Source: Bacteroidia bacterium
GTDB lineage: Bacteria > Bacteroidota > Bacteroidia > Flavobacteriales > Flavobacteriaceae
Assembly: GCA_030428705.1 (NCBI GenBank)
Contig: JAUIDI010000007.1
Coordinates: forward strand, 62,001-126,000
Reading direction: 5' to 3'
DNA: 64,000 bases
Made by a program: the position numbers and the translations under genes
Shown: piece by piece, positions 33,991 through 44,372 of the stretch
Position numbering within the stretch: the stretch's first letter is position 1
Layout: the number at the start of each line of letters is the position of its first letter
The notes under the pieces: model-generated
What the model was told of the DNA's origin: nothing
What the model saw: only the letters and a program-made list of their open reading frames with translations
Database searches by the model: none

Positions 33991-36900
33991 TCAAAACGTC
34001 AAGGTTCTTGTTTGTTTTCCGAAATTATCATAGAAACGTACTTCTTTGGCTTCCTCGATAATTTTCAATGTTCGACTCGATTGGGACTGGAAAGTATTTC
34101 CCCAATAAAATTCGTGGATGCTATTGCTTCCATTTGCGTAAACAATCATGGCCTTTACTTCATTTGGCTTTGGCTCGACTATGCTTTCCCAGTTTCTTTG
34201 CCTTGGTTTAAAAACCTTGATACTGTCGTTGTTCTGGGTGGCGACAATAAGTGATTCTTGATTTGAAGTGGTAAGATTCACAAGTCCCTTTGCGTTACCG
34301 GGAACAAAGAAATTACTGGTTTCAAGTGAAATTGCCTCAAAATTACCTTGTCCATCATTTTTAAGGGCAACCCCTATCAACGCATCAGCGGGGCCTTGTT
34401 GCACTTCCATACCGAAATCGTTGCCTACCAGAAGAAGGTCCATAAGGTTATCTTCGTTGAGATGTGTCGGCAACATTCCAAAAACAGGGGCTACCTGAGC
34501 TTCTATGGGCAAAGGATGTAATTTGAATTTTCCATTTCCTAAGTTCTCGACCCATGAGGTCTGCATATAATTCATAGTAAAGGTCAGCGCATCGCTTAAC
34601 AGCCCATCGGAAAACATTTCCGGCAATGTCGATTCGCCAAACTCGCCGAACGAATTAAATTTTTTCCTGATGCCGACATATTGCTTGGTAACGTCTTGCC
34701 ATGGGTGATAAAGGTATTCTTTTCGAACACCGACACTATCCCTTAAATAATACGATAACAAAGGATCTACCGTTCCATTTTGGTCCAGGTCTTTGGCGTA
34801 TATTTTAAGGGGTTCTTCAGGGGTGCCCTTAAAATTGATGTTACTGCCATAGTTGCCCGCCAAATAATCAGTGTCACCATCATTGTCAAGATCCGCCGCA
34901 GCAAGGCTGTTCCACCATCCTGTTTGACCGGAAAGGCCGCTTTCTTCGGTGACTTCCACCAATTTTCCATTGACATTTTTAAAAAGTCTCAAGGGCATCC
35001 ATTCTGCGGCCAGTATAAGATCGGGCCAAAAATCATTGTTGAAATCGGTCCATAAGGCGTCACTTATTAATCCCGGGAACATCAATGTCTCGGATACTTC
35101 CTCTGTTATATCAACAAACTTTGGGTTACCCGGCTTGCTGTCATTTCTAAGGATAAAGGAACGATCTGCTTTGGGATATGAAAATGGAAGTACCCGACTA
35201 CCGACAAAAAGATCCAAATCCCCGTCACGGTCAAAATCGGCCGCCTTTACCGCCGAGCTATTCGATCTATTATCAGGAAGCGCATTTTCGGCTTCTTTAA
35301 AATTTCCATAGCCATCGTTGATCAACAATACGTCACGGTAATATTCATGACCTGGAGGATATTGTGCACAGCCCCGGGCAATATAAAGATCCAAGTCTTG
35401 ATCGCCATCTACATCCAACAATAACGTTCCGGCATCTTCCTCCAATCTCTTATCATCCTTTTTATAAAACACTTCCTGTTGTACGAAAGTTCCATCTTCT
35501 TTCTGTACAAACCACATTTCCGGATAACTGCGACTTCCCCCGATGAGCATATCTTCCAAACCATCATTATCGATATCGCCAACAGAGACTGAAGGGCCGT
35601 ATTGCGAAAATTTATGAGGTATTGTTGTCTGAAAGTTGAAATCGATAAAATCCATATCGAGTGCCAAATACGAAAGGTTGTGTTCCTTGGTCACTTCGGT
35701 AAAAAGACTCTTGTTTGGTCGCTTGTCGTTATTTGTTGGGACTTTGTTATTTTCGTCATAACTGATTTCCAGTAAAGTATCAATTGCGATTGCTTCTAAC
35801 TTTTGCACAGTTCCTCCAGGCCAAGTAATTTTTAGACTATCGATTTTAGTCTCGCTACCTAAACCGAAATGAATGACACTTTCCGGTTTAGAAAGATACC
35901 CGCGACCGGATAGCAGTGATTGCCGCTGTGTTTTACCATTGACATAAACTTCGGCAACCGATCCGATTGCCTCTTTATTCTGGATTTCCCCCTTCAGCTT
36001 TAGCCTGAGATAATGATTATTCCCATCAATTTGAGATGTTTTGTTTTCGAGCAACAGGGCATCGTCGTTGATGTTGTTGACAACGATATCAAGGTCTCCG
36101 TCCATATCGAGATCGCCATAGGCCGCCCCATTCGAAAAAGTTCCAAAATTCAGTCCCCAGTCATCTGTAACGTCGGTAAAGGTCAAATCGCCATTGTTCT
36201 TGTACATGAAGTTCGGAATCTTGATTTCCGGAATTGCGGCGATCAATACTTCTTTGGTGACCAGTCGACTTGCGGTGGCCCTAAAGTCCCCAAAATCGCG
36301 GTCGGTTACATCCTTGGGAAAACCATTGGTAATATATAGATCTTGCCAACCATCATTATCGTAATCGGCAAAAAGTGGCGCCCAGCTCCAATCAGTTTCT
36401 TGAATACCCGCATACATACCCAATTCGGCATAAATTGGTGCCTGGGTCTCTGGGTTGATCCCCTTGTTCAACTGTAATGTATTGCGCGTATATTGCTGTT
36501 CGTACTCGTATTTTTTTGTAAAAACTTCTTTCTGATAATTACTCGGACCCTGAAATAATTTTTTTCTTTTGTTATAATACGGTTGCATCTCCGTTGTATA
36601 GAGGTCGAAATTCCCATCGTTATCAACATCCACAATATCACTTCCCATTGAAGAAAAACTAAAATGTTTAAAAAGATCACCCGCCCTATTGGTAAATGTG
36701 CCGTCTTGATTATTTATATATACCAGGTCATTGCTCAAAAAATCATTCGCAACATAGATGTCCATCCAGCCATCATTGTTAAAATCGTTTATTAGGGTAC
36801 TATGGCTATAACCATGGTATCTTATACCTGCCGAATCGGAAACATTCACGAACACAGGTCTTTTCAAACTATCGTTCCAATCATTTCTATATAGACGGTC

Positions 36901-37557
36901 TTTACTTTGGGAAGTGCCATCGTCATTAAGAGGGCTGAATTCATTGGGATTAATGCCTTCAATTCGATTGACTCCGATAAAAAGGTCAAGGTCACCATCA
37001 TTATCAAAGTCGAAAAATTGGGCGTGGGAGGAATAGGTGTCGTCGGCTATATTATATTCCTCGGCCATTTCCTTAAAAATTGGAATTCCAGATTCATTAT
37101 TTCCTTGGTTGATATAAAGCAGGTTCTTCCTTTTTAGTGAATCCTTGTAGAACGTGTTGCACACATAAATATCGAGGTTGCCATCTAGGTTCAAATCGAC
37201 CAATGAGACTCCTGAAGACCAAAAAAGGGAATCTGGTTTTTCGATTTTGGCCTCTTTAGAAATGTCTTCGAACCGTAATCTTCCTTGGTTGATAAAGAGC
37301 TTATTATCGACCTGATTTCCGGTAAAAAAAATGTCGTCGAGCCCATCATTGTTAAGATCACCTAAAGCGACACCGGCACCATTATAAACGAATTCATTGT
37401 CAATAATGTTTATGGAATCATTCTCGGTAAGGAAATTGTTGAATTTAAGCCCTGATAGATTGGTATCAATAGCTACAAACCTGGTAGTCGGGGCTTTGTC
37501 ATTGCAAGAAACAAGGATAACCGTAAAGAGTAACGAGCAAAGAAAACTATATCTCAT
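33991..37557 (-). CDS. VCBS/FG-GAP repeat lipoprotein with ASPIC/UnbV domain
   Basis: Large outer-surface lipoprotein of 1,188 residues; the signal peptide ends in ILVSC. At least 13 repeats of the calcium-binding type DxDxDGxxD are seen, for example DLNNDGLDD, DFDNDGDLD and DLDMDGDLD, predicting two beta-propellers. Between them is an ASPIC/UnbV domain at about 529-590 (full-length numbering from the TTG), with GIGS-type AIGSVAEVYV and ITWPGGTVQKLE. I use the ATG at 37557; a TTG at 37569 would lengthen it by four residues. Such proteins often accompany SusC/SusD pairs in Bacteroidota. The SusD terminator lies between them. Confidence 0.92.
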   Translation of the reverse strand: MRYSFLCSLLFTVILVSCNDKAPTTRFVAIDTNLSGLKFNNFLTENDSINIIDNEFVYNGAGVALGDLNNDGLDDIFFTGNQVDNKLFINQGRLRFEDISKEAKIEKPDSLFWSSGVSLVDLNLDGNLDIYVCNTFYKDSLKRKNLLYINQGNNESGIPIFKEMAEEYNIADDTYSSHAQFFDFDNDGDLDLFIGVNRIEGINPNEFSPLNDDGTSQSKDRLYRNDWNDSLKRPVFVNVSDSAGIRYHGYSHSTLINDFNNDGWMDIYVANDFLSNDLVYINNQDGTFTNRAGDLFKHFSFSSMGSDIVDVDNDGNFDLYTTEMQPYYNKRKKLFQGPSNYQKEVFTKKYEYEQQYTRNTLQLNKGINPETQAPIYAELGMYAGIQETDWSWAPLFADYDNDGWQDLYITNGFPKDVTDRDFGDFRATASRLVTKEVLIAAIPEIKIPNFMYKNNGDLTFTDVTDDWGLNFGTFSNGAAYGDLDMDGDLDIVVNNINDDALLLENKTSQIDGNNHYLRLKLKGEIQNKEAIGSVAEVYVNGKTQRQSLLSGRGYLSKPESVIHFGLGSETKIDSLKITWPGGTVQKLEAIAIDTLLEISYDENNKVPTNNDKRPNKSLFTEVTKEHNLSYLALDMDFIDFNFQTTIPHKFSQYGPSVSVGDIDNDGLEDMLIGGSRSYPEMWFVQKEDGTFVQQEVFYKKDDKRLEEDAGTLLLDVDGDQDLDLYIARGCAQYPPGHEYYRDVLLINDGYGNFKEAENALPDNRSNSSAVKAADFDRDGDLDLFVGSRVLPFSYPKADRSFILRNDSKPGNPKFVDITEEVSETLMFPGLISDALWTDFNNDFWPDLILAAEWMPLRLFKNVNGKLVEVTEESGLSGQTGWWNSLAAADLDNDGDTDYLAGNYGSNINFKGTPEEPLKIYAKDLDQNGTVDPLLSYYLRDSVGVRKEYLYHPWQDVTKQYVGIRKKFNSFGEFGESTLPEMFSDGLLSDALTFTMNYMQTSWVENLGNGKFKLHPLPIEAQVAPVFGMLPTHLNEDNLMDLLLVGNDFGMEVQQGPADALIGVALKNDGQGNFEAISLETSNFFVPGNAKGLVNLTTSNQESLIVATQNNDSIKVFKPRQRNWESIVEPKPNEVKAMIVYANGSNSIHEFYWGNTFQSQSSRTLKIIEEAKEVRFYDNFGKQTRTLTF

Positions 37558-37618
37558 CTTAATCGACAATAAAACTATTGGGTATGCAAAGATGCATGAA
37601 GAGGCTTAAAGAAACAAA

Positions 37619-37646
37619 AAAACCCTAACTGAAAAGCTAGGGTTTT
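37619..37646 (-). terminator. Intrinsic terminator of the susC-susD operon
   Basis: Inverted repeat AAAACCCTA ... TAGGGTTTT (37619-37627 and 37638-37646), 18 bp beyond the SusD stop. On the minus strand the stem is followed by a T-rich tract (the plus-strand A run at 37611-37622). It separates SusC/SusD from the same-strand VCBS gene. Confidence 0.8.
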
Positions 37647-37664
37647 CTTATAATTATTATTGAC

Positions 37665-39410
37665 TTAGTATCCCGGATTCTGGGTCAAAACCTCAGGACC
37701 TTGAATATCAATTTGCGATTGTGGTATGGGATAGAACTCATTTTTGCCTGATGTAAAACTAGCTCCTCCAAATTTGGTAACCAGCAAAGTGGATTCATAG
37801 GCCAAATAATCGTTCAATTCGCTTGCTGCCACGCCCCATCGAACCAAATCGAAGAAACGATGACCTTCACCGGAAAGTTCCAACTTACGCTCGAAACGTA
37901 CCGCTTCACGTGCGGACTCTTGCGAAGCAAATTGGGAAGCAGGATATTCTGTAATCACATAATTCGCCGCTGGAGTGGCTCCCCCATCATTGGAAACCCA
38001 ATACGCAGGATCTGCCGCTCTTGCCCTTACCATATTGGTATATGTTCTAGCCTGCTCTAATGACCCAGCTTCGATTTCAGCCTCTGCAGCCATTAACAGC
38101 ACATCGGCATATCGAATAATGGTGTAATTCATTGTAGCATAGCCTCTTGTCCAAGAACTACCATCGGTAAACGAATTCTCCTGAGATTTGTAATAAATAT
38201 ATTTTTTTGGAGAATATGGACCGGCATAAGGCTGGCTACGAATCCAGGCCTTACCTGGGTGAGGAATCCAATCAAGATACTGAATTCCCCTACGCCCTAC
38301 GGACCAGTCGATACGGGGATCTAATTCGCCTGCGTCAGGAGTAAATGGCTCATCGGATTCTATGTTATAGTCATTCGCCAACGCGTTACCGGCATCGTTA
38401 TATGATTTGTCCAACAAAGGCAATCCTCCCGAAGTACGAAACGAGTTTGCCAACTCAAAGCTTGGCTGAAAGAACCCACAACAGTTACCAGGGCCATCTG
38501 GGCCCGTATTATAGGGATAGTTCAAATCATCAAAATAGTTGGCATTTGCCGTACTACCAGTATTATTTGCAGATTCCACGTCCATTACCGCTTCTGCATG
38601 ATTGTCGTTTTCTGCATTAAAGATCTGCGCATAATCATCCAACAAGGCATATTTCAGACCGTTAGAGGTAACACCATTGGCTATAACATCGTCGAACCAT
38701 GTTTTGGCCTCGGCAAATTTACCTTGGAACAATTTAGCCTTGCCCATGTAGGCGGCAGCGGCCCATTTGTTGACACGGCCGGGACCGTTCTCCGCAGGCA
38801 GATTATCATAAGCAAATTGAAAATCGGCCTCAATCTGTGCCCAGGCATCCCCATTATTAGGAACAAGCACTACTTCAGGAGCAGCGAGGGTCTCATCAAA
38901 AACCGGAATGTTATTGAAATGCTTCTTCAAGTCAAAGTAGAAATGACCTCTTAACATTCTTGCTTCACCTGCAATGCGTGTAGCCACGGCAGGTTGAATC
39001 TCGGTCGAATTGGCCAAGGTCGCCAAAACGGCATTCGCCCTGCTGACCCCTTCGAATCGACCATTCCATAAGTTGTTGATGTCACCACTAGTGGGATCTA
39101 TTTCATATCGCTGTACCGGGTTGATCGCCGAATAGTCACCGGCATCGGTACCTTTGTTTGCCTCACCACCCATAATGGATCCTGTCACCCAATGGTTGGG
39201 TCCTTCAAACCGATTACCAAAAACTCCGTTCAAGGCTGCATAGGTTCCAATTAATAAGCCCTCGATACCGGGTTGGGTACTTACCTGGGCATCGGCCAAG
39301 GAATCTGTTGGTGCCACCTCTAAGAATTCATCGCTACAGGAAACCCCTAATAATAGAAGGCCTGCAAGGACGGCAGATGACCATTTTTTTAGTTTTTTTG
39401 TTGTTTTCAT
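37665..39410 (-). CDS. SusD/RagB-family nutrient-binding lipoprotein
   Basis: Outer-membrane glycan- or nutrient-binding lid protein paired with the SusC porin. The signal peptide ends in LLGVSC (Cys25), followed by SDEFLEVAPTDS, typical of the mature SusD start. The SusD-like N-terminal TPR region contains NLWNGRFEGVSRANAVL and RGHFYFDLKKHFNNIPV. The RagB/SusD C-terminal domain includes YTIIRYADVLLMAAEAE, REAVRFERKLELSGEGHRFFDL-type residues (in two parts) and NEFYPIPQSQID. The 581 residues are normal. It lies 67 bp after the SusC gene and ends at a terminator. Confidence 0.95.
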   Translation of the reverse strand: MKTTKKLKKWSSAVLAGLLLLGVSCSDEFLEVAPTDSLADAQVSTQPGIEGLLIGTYAALNGVFGNRFEGPNHWVTGSIMGGEANKGTDAGDYSAINPVQRYEIDPTSGDINNLWNGRFEGVSRANAVLATLANSTEIQPAVATRIAGEARMLRGHFYFDLKKHFNNIPVFDETLAAPEVVLVPNNGDAWAQIEADFQFAYDNLPAENGPGRVNKWAAAAYMGKAKLFQGKFAEAKTWFDDVIANGVTSNGLKYALLDDYAQIFNAENDNHAEAVMDVESANNTGSTANANYFDDLNYPYNTGPDGPGNCCGFFQPSFELANSFRTSGGLPLLDKSYNDAGNALANDYNIESDEPFTPDAGELDPRIDWSVGRRGIQYLDWIPHPGKAWIRSQPYAGPYSPKKYIYYKSQENSFTDGSSWTRGYATMNYTIIRYADVLLMAAEAEIEAGSLEQARTYTNMVRARAADPAYWVSNDGGATPAANYVITEYPASQFASQESAREAVRFERKLELSGEGHRFFDLVRWGVAASELNDYLAYESTLLVTKFGGASFTSGKNEFYPIPQSQIDIQGPEVLTQNPGY

Positions 39411-39477
39411 AGTTTTATTTTTCTATAAATATATTAAATATTTTGTTTTGAAATATCACGGTTTGTTCACGAAACAT

Positions 39478-42400
39478 TTAGATTCCGATTTCCAAGCTGA
39501 TAACATAACTTGGTGTTACCGGGAAGTTACCAACATCGATACCGAAGTTTGTATCAGGACCAGCAACCTGTGGGTCAAGACCGCTATAATTGGTAATGGT
39601 CCAAATATTGTTCGCGGCTAGGCCCAAGTTAAGCTTACTAAGACCGAACCTATCGGTCAAATCATTGCTAAAGTTGTAACCGACCCGCAATTGAACCAAT
39701 CTTACATATGAACCATCTTCTACATACCAAGAGTTTGAGGCACCACTTGTACTCAAGTTAGAAGCACTTTCCCAAATTGGAGCGGATGCATTATTGCCAA
39801 GTTCTGGAGTCCATGAACCGAATGCGGCAACACCTTTGGCCGAACCTTCGAAAGTACCGAAGAAATCCCTAAACCATTTTGATTGGTTGAATATCTCGTT
39901 GCCAAAAGAACCATACCAATAGCTCTGGAACTCAAAATTCTTATAACGTAGGATGATATCCAAACCTCCTGTATAATCGGGTACCGCACTACCAATAACG
40001 GTACGGTCATCTGGGGTAATCGCTCCATCACCATCGACATCCTCATATCTAAAACGCCCAATTCCTTTTCCGTCTTGTGCCGGTGAACTATCCACTTCGG
40101 CCTGACTGTTGAAATAACCGATTACATTGTATCCAAAGAAAGTCGAGATCGATTGGCCGACAGAGTTTCTGATCGGGAAAATACCACGATAACCAATATT
40201 GTCCCCAAAGAAATCGATTCCTGGCGCCAATGCGGTAATTTCATTCTTAAGGATCGAGTTGGTACTATGAATTTCAAACGAAAGATCTTCGGTAATGTTT
40301 CCTCTACCAACAATTTCAAAATCGACACCTGAATTGCTCATACCACCTATGTTTACGGATGGAGCGCTTGCATAATTTCCTGAAACCCCGGCCAACGGTA
40401 CTTGATAAAGTAGTTCTTTGGTGTCTTTTTTCCACCAATCCAAAATGAACTCCAATTTATCGTTCAAAAAGGAGGCGTCAAAACCGATATTCGTAGTAAC
40501 CGAAGTTTCCCATTTGGCATCGGGGTTACCGATACGACTTTGTGCAAAACCTTCGTTGGCACCACTATTTTGACCATCTATAGGATAGAATGTATTTCCC
40601 CTATCCGAAGCAAATAACGAATATTGGTTGTTAGGGGCGACGTTCGAGTCACTACCCATTTCACCCCATCCACCACGAATCTTCAAATCGGTGATAAAAT
40701 CTTGGTTCTGCATAAAAGGTTCAGCAATTACGCGCCATGCAGCAGAAACAGCGGGAAAGGTTCCGTATCTATTATTTCCACCAAATCTGGAAGACCCATC
40801 ACGACGGATAACACCGGTGAGGTAGTACTTTTCGTCAAAGTTATAATCAAGCTTTCCGAAGACGGAGAAGTAAGTCGAACCTTTAAATTGGTTACTATTT
40901 ACATTGGGACTTTGTACAACGCTAAGGCTTTGAAAATCCAAATCGGTTGAGAATGGGTTGATACCATTACCTGATATATTTCTTCCCCTACCATCGTTTA
41001 AGGCCTCAATACCACCGAATAATTTGACCCTATGTTTACCAAATAACTTATCGTAACTGAAGGTGTTGGTGAAAGTCCAGGAAAATCCATAACCGCTACC
41101 TTCGCTGAAAGAGTTACTAGCTTCAGGTTCTGAATCTCCCAAATATCGATAATTGTAATTTACAAAATGATAGTTTCCGTATGAGCCACCAAGACTGGAT
41201 CTAAGTGTTAATGCGTCCCATGGTTTAACCAAGAGATAGACATTTCCATATCCACCTATATTATAACTCTTGTCATCACCATTGTTCCGCACTAATCTTC
41301 TGACAGGGTTACGAGGGTTGTTGAATCCCGCAGCCCTTGTACTGGCGTAGCTGCCAAATTCATCATACACCGGCAAAATTGTCGGCATACGATAAGCGGA
41401 CAATACTTCCGATTCGTCATCTGCTACCTCCACACCGCCATTACCACCGAAAATACCTCTTGTCGACCTATAGGTGACCTGAAAGTTTTCGCCAACGCTA
41501 AGCCATGGAGTGATATCCCATTCAGAGTTAAAACGAGCCGTATAGCGAGCGAATTCCTGAGACAAAACGATACCATCTTGGTTTTGTGCCGAAATGCCCA
41601 TATAGTAACGACCATTCTCATTGCCGCCATCCAAGCCAAGTGTGACCCTGTTTTGGGGTGCTATTCGTGTAATTTCCTTATACCAGTTCGTGCCTGCCAA
41701 GTTGGGACGGATCAAGAATACGTTTTCGGGATCTGCAGCATAATTGGCCTGAATCTGGGCCAAATCGATATCTCCTGCATTGACTCCATTCTGTCCATCT
41801 GCATGCAGATAGTCGGGGAAGGTGGGTGTTGCATTACTTCCATATTGTGGATGAGAATACTGGACGGCAGTTCCATTCGCCGCGGCATTATTCTCATAGG
41901 CGATATGCGTGTATCGGGCCATATCCTGTGGGTTTAGCATTTCAGGAGAACCTGCAACATTGGGATCAGCCACACCGCTATTGATATTCAAGGTCATTGT
42001 AGTTTTTCTTTTGCTTCTTGAACCTTGTTTGGTGGTATATACGATAACTCCGTTAGCGGCCCTTGCACCATATATTGAAGCAGCAGCAGCATCTTTAAGT
42101 ACGGTAGCCGTTTGCACATCCTCTGGGTTGATGAAATCAACATTTCGGGTAGGTACCCCATCAACAACATATAAAGGAGCATTGTTTCCGAAAGAGTTGA
42201 AACCACGTACCCTAATCTGGCTAGTGGTACCAGGTTGTCCATTAGTAAGTACGGTTACACCTGCGACCCTACCCTGTAATTGCTGTTCAATGTTACCCGA
42301 GGGTACCGCGGCCAAATCTTCCGCTGCAACAACGGATACCGCAGCGGTGGTCTCACGTTTTGTTTCAACTTGATAACCCGTTACTACTACCTCTTCCAAG

Positions 42401-42789
42401 GCTGCAGCATCTTCTACCAAAGCAACGTTGACCGTTGATTGCCCGCCAACTGCGACCTCTTGGGTCTGGAAACCCAAATAACTAAATACTAGAACGGCAT
42501 CGCTATCTACATTTAAGGTGTAGTTGCCGTCAAAATCGGTCTGGGTACCATTGGTAGTCCCCTTGACTACTACGTTTGCCCCTGGCAGAGGTGCCCCGGT
42601 TTCGTCGGTAACGGTACCGGTAACCGTTGATTGAGGCTGAATGCCTGATTCAACGCCCTCAAAATTAGTTTCAAAATTTGCCAGGGCAGACTGTGCGCCA
42701 AGACAAACCATCATCGACAAAAGCCCCAGTTTAAGCCACGAGTGCTTTCCCTTAGACTTTAACGAATTGTAATCATGTTTTTGATTCAT
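39478..42789 (-). CDS. SusC/RagA-family TonB-dependent outer-membrane receptor
   Basis: TonB-driven outer-membrane importer of 1,103 residues. After a signal peptide (about 1-38) comes a carboxypeptidase D-like regulatory domain (VTGTVTDETGAPLPGANVVV). The TonB-box region EEVVVTGYQVETKRE follows, then the plug with RIRVRGFNSFGNNAPLYVVD (in part) and DVQTATVLKDAAAASIYGAR (in part), hallmark SusC motifs. The rest is a 22-strand barrel ending at a hydrophobic/aromatic C-terminus (VISLEIGI). With SusD it would bind and import an oligomeric substrate. No glycoside hydrolase or SusR/HTCS/anti-sigma regulator lies beside it here. Confidence 0.96.
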   Translation of the reverse strand: MNQKHDYNSLKSKGKHSWLKLGLLSMMVCLGAQSALANFETNFEGVESGIQPQSTVTGTVTDETGAPLPGANVVVKGTTNGTQTDFDGNYTLNVDSDAVLVFSYLGFQTQEVAVGGQSTVNVALVEDAAALEEVVVTGYQVETKRETTAAVSVVAAEDLAAVPSGNIEQQLQGRVAGVTVLTNGQPGTTSQIRVRGFNSFGNNAPLYVVDGVPTRNVDFINPEDVQTATVLKDAAAASIYGARAANGVIVYTTKQGSRSKRKTTMTLNINSGVADPNVAGSPEMLNPQDMARYTHIAYENNAAANGTAVQYSHPQYGSNATPTFPDYLHADGQNGVNAGDIDLAQIQANYAADPENVFLIRPNLAGTNWYKEITRIAPQNRVTLGLDGGNENGRYYMGISAQNQDGIVLSQEFARYTARFNSEWDITPWLSVGENFQVTYRSTRGIFGGNGGVEVADDESEVLSAYRMPTILPVYDEFGSYASTRAAGFNNPRNPVRRLVRNNGDDKSYNIGGYGNVYLLVKPWDALTLRSSLGGSYGNYHFVNYNYRYLGDSEPEASNSFSEGSGYGFSWTFTNTFSYDKLFGKHRVKLFGGIEALNDGRGRNISGNGINPFSTDLDFQSLSVVQSPNVNSNQFKGSTYFSVFGKLDYNFDEKYYLTGVIRRDGSSRFGGNNRYGTFPAVSAAWRVIAEPFMQNQDFITDLKIRGGWGEMGSDSNVAPNNQYSLFASDRGNTFYPIDGQNSGANEGFAQSRIGNPDAKWETSVTTNIGFDASFLNDKLEFILDWWKKDTKELLYQVPLAGVSGNYASAPSVNIGGMSNSGVDFEIVGRGNITEDLSFEIHSTNSILKNEITALAPGIDFFGDNIGYRGIFPIRNSVGQSISTFFGYNVIGYFNSQAEVDSSPAQDGKGIGRFRYEDVDGDGAITPDDRTVIGSAVPDYTGGLDIILRYKNFEFQSYWYGSFGNEIFNQSKWFRDFFGTFEGSAKGVAAFGSWTPELGNNASAPIWESASNLSTSGASNSWYVEDGSYVRLVQLRVGYNFSNDLTDRFGLSKLNLGLAANNIWTITNYSGLDPQVAGPDTNFGIDVGNFPVTPSYVISLEIGI

Positions 42790-43186
42790 AATCCTTGTTG
42801 TTTGTTAGTTTAAATTAATCTTGAATTAGTTTAAGTTTTTCTCCACATCAAAAGTACTCTAAATGTTAAAAAAAAACCAAATTTGGAATAATGATAGCAA
42901 AAATATATGAATCATAAACATTTAATAGCCTATATTTTGTCAAATACTGATACTAAAATTATATAGTCCAAATTGTTAAAATGTTCGGGAAAGCTACATT
43001 TAATGGTTAATGGAGCCTCTAGGTCATAAATGAAATCTGTCTTGAACTGAATTTGAAATTTAACAAAATAGGAAGCGTTCATTATAATTTCTACCTGAAA
43101 AAAGGAATTATAAATAATGCAGGATTCCTTAGAATTTTTGTGTTGGAATTTAGAGAACTAGAGCAGACTATCGATGGTTGCGCTAC
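42790..43186. other. 397-bp AT-rich intergenic region upstream of susC
   Basis: No credible gene is present. On its left side is the SusC promoter at 42849-42880. The rest (42890-43186) is AT-rich with no strong hairpin, repeat or RNA gene visible. The downstream end of the THUMP-like methyltransferase lies at its right edge, and no clear terminator is seen for it. Confidence 0.6.
42849..42880 (-). promoter_or_regulatory. Putative susC promoter
   Basis: TACTTTTG (minus strand, plus 42849-42856) matches the -7 consensus. TTG (plus CAA at 42878-42880) stands 21 bp upstream, slightly longer than the preferred 17-20 bp. The expected leader is about 55 nt. Confidence 0.5.
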
Positions 43187-44365
43187 CTAAACTTTATTGC
43201 ATTTGATAATACCCCATTTTTCGTTGGCGGTCTTACAGAAAAAGAGGTATGTTTCCCCACCATCTTTGATTTTATATTTTGTTTTTATCCTATCCACTGT
43301 TTCCGGAAAGTTTCGTACGCTTATGTTTGCCTTTTCGATATTTAAGATTTTAATCGATTTTGTGCCATAGGGAAGTATCTTCTCAATTTTAAATCGACGC
43401 CCAGGGAATTCAATTAGCTGGTCAGAAGTATAAAGATGTGTATGCCGATGTAATTTGAAGATGCTATAAGTGCCAACCAGAGATTTGAACGCGCCCGATT
43501 TCATTATCGCTGCGTTAGGTTCATATAGATAAACGAGAGGCATCGAGAGGTTAGACTCATTTGATTTTTCGTCTGACAACAAAAATGAAAACTCTTGACG
43601 CCCGGTTTTTTGAATGTTGACGGTCTTTATCGATGCCTCTTTGCTAAAACCTTTTTCAATGACCCATAAAAGCTCCTTTACTTCGTTCTCAACGGCGACA
43701 ATATGAATTTCCTTGACAAACTTAAGCTGGTCGAGGCCGATTTTAAGATCCAGCAGGGGAGATGTTTTAAGTAGAACGTTATTCGATTTTTGTAGCAGCA
43801 GTTCTAAATGGGCCGGAATATCGGGAAGGTAATCCTTAAGATTGACTACTTTTCCCTTAGTCCGATTTCGGCGTGAAGGATCGGCATAAATCCAATCCCA
43901 TTTTTTTTTGTAACGTTCCAAGTGCTCCAATCCATTTGTTGAAATCGTTTGAACGTTTCGAACCCCCAATACTTTAAAATTGTAACGGGCTATTTCAGAA
44001 AGTTCTGGATCGAGTTCGCAATGAACGACCGAATCGACTTTTTGGCCAAAAAAATAACTATCGACACCGAAGCCACCTGTCAAGTCACAAAGTGATTTTC
44101 CCTTTACGATTTCCGATTTATATTTTGCGGTAATCTCGGAAGACGTTTGCTCGATGCTTAATGGTTTAGGGAAGTATATTTTTGGTTTGTTAAACCACGT
44201 GGGAAGTTTTTTTTCACACTTTTTTTTTGATCGGAGCTGGTCAACGATTTCTTTATTGGTCACATGGTAGAAAATCGGTTTTTTTAACAAAACCGACATA
44301 ATGTCAGTATTTAAATTTTTGGTTATAAAATCCTGAACACCAGTATTTAAAATTGACTCATTCAA
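43187..44365 (-). CDS. THUMP-like class I SAM-dependent methyltransferase
   Basis: Predicted methyltransferase of 392 residues conserved in Flavobacteriia. The SAM-binding motif I is LCDLTGGFGVDSYFF (92-106), with the acidic loop VHCELDPELSEIA. The catalytic-type motif IYADPSRRNR is at 159-168. A C-terminal region from about 300 resembles the THUMP-like domain found in this family. The target, probably a nucleic acid, is not known. It starts 7 bp after the AI-2E transporter stop and ends the tsaD-rsmE run, which would fit an RNA-modification link. Confidence 0.8.
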   Translation of the reverse strand: MNESILNTGVQDFITKNLNTDIMSVLLKKPIFYHVTNKEIVDQLRSKKKCEKKLPTWFNKPKIYFPKPLSIEQTSSEITAKYKSEIVKGKSLCDLTGGFGVDSYFFGQKVDSVVHCELDPELSEIARYNFKVLGVRNVQTISTNGLEHLERYKKKWDWIYADPSRRNRTKGKVVNLKDYLPDIPAHLELLLQKSNNVLLKTSPLLDLKIGLDQLKFVKEIHIVAVENEVKELLWVIEKGFSKEASIKTVNIQKTGRQEFSFLLSDEKSNESNLSMPLVYLYEPNAAIMKSGAFKSLVGTYSIFKLHRHTHLYTSDQLIEFPGRRFKIEKILPYGTKSIKILNIEKANISVRNFPETVDRIKTKYKIKDGGETYLFFCKTANEKWGIIKCNKV

Positions 44366-44372
44366 ATTTATA

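Noticed and set aside
44195-44202. CCACGTGG palindrome as a possible parS core
   Set aside because: It is inside the THUMP-like methyltransferase gene, 40 kb from parAB. Flanks do not form the longer inverted repeat needed, and an 8-bp palindrome is expected by chance.
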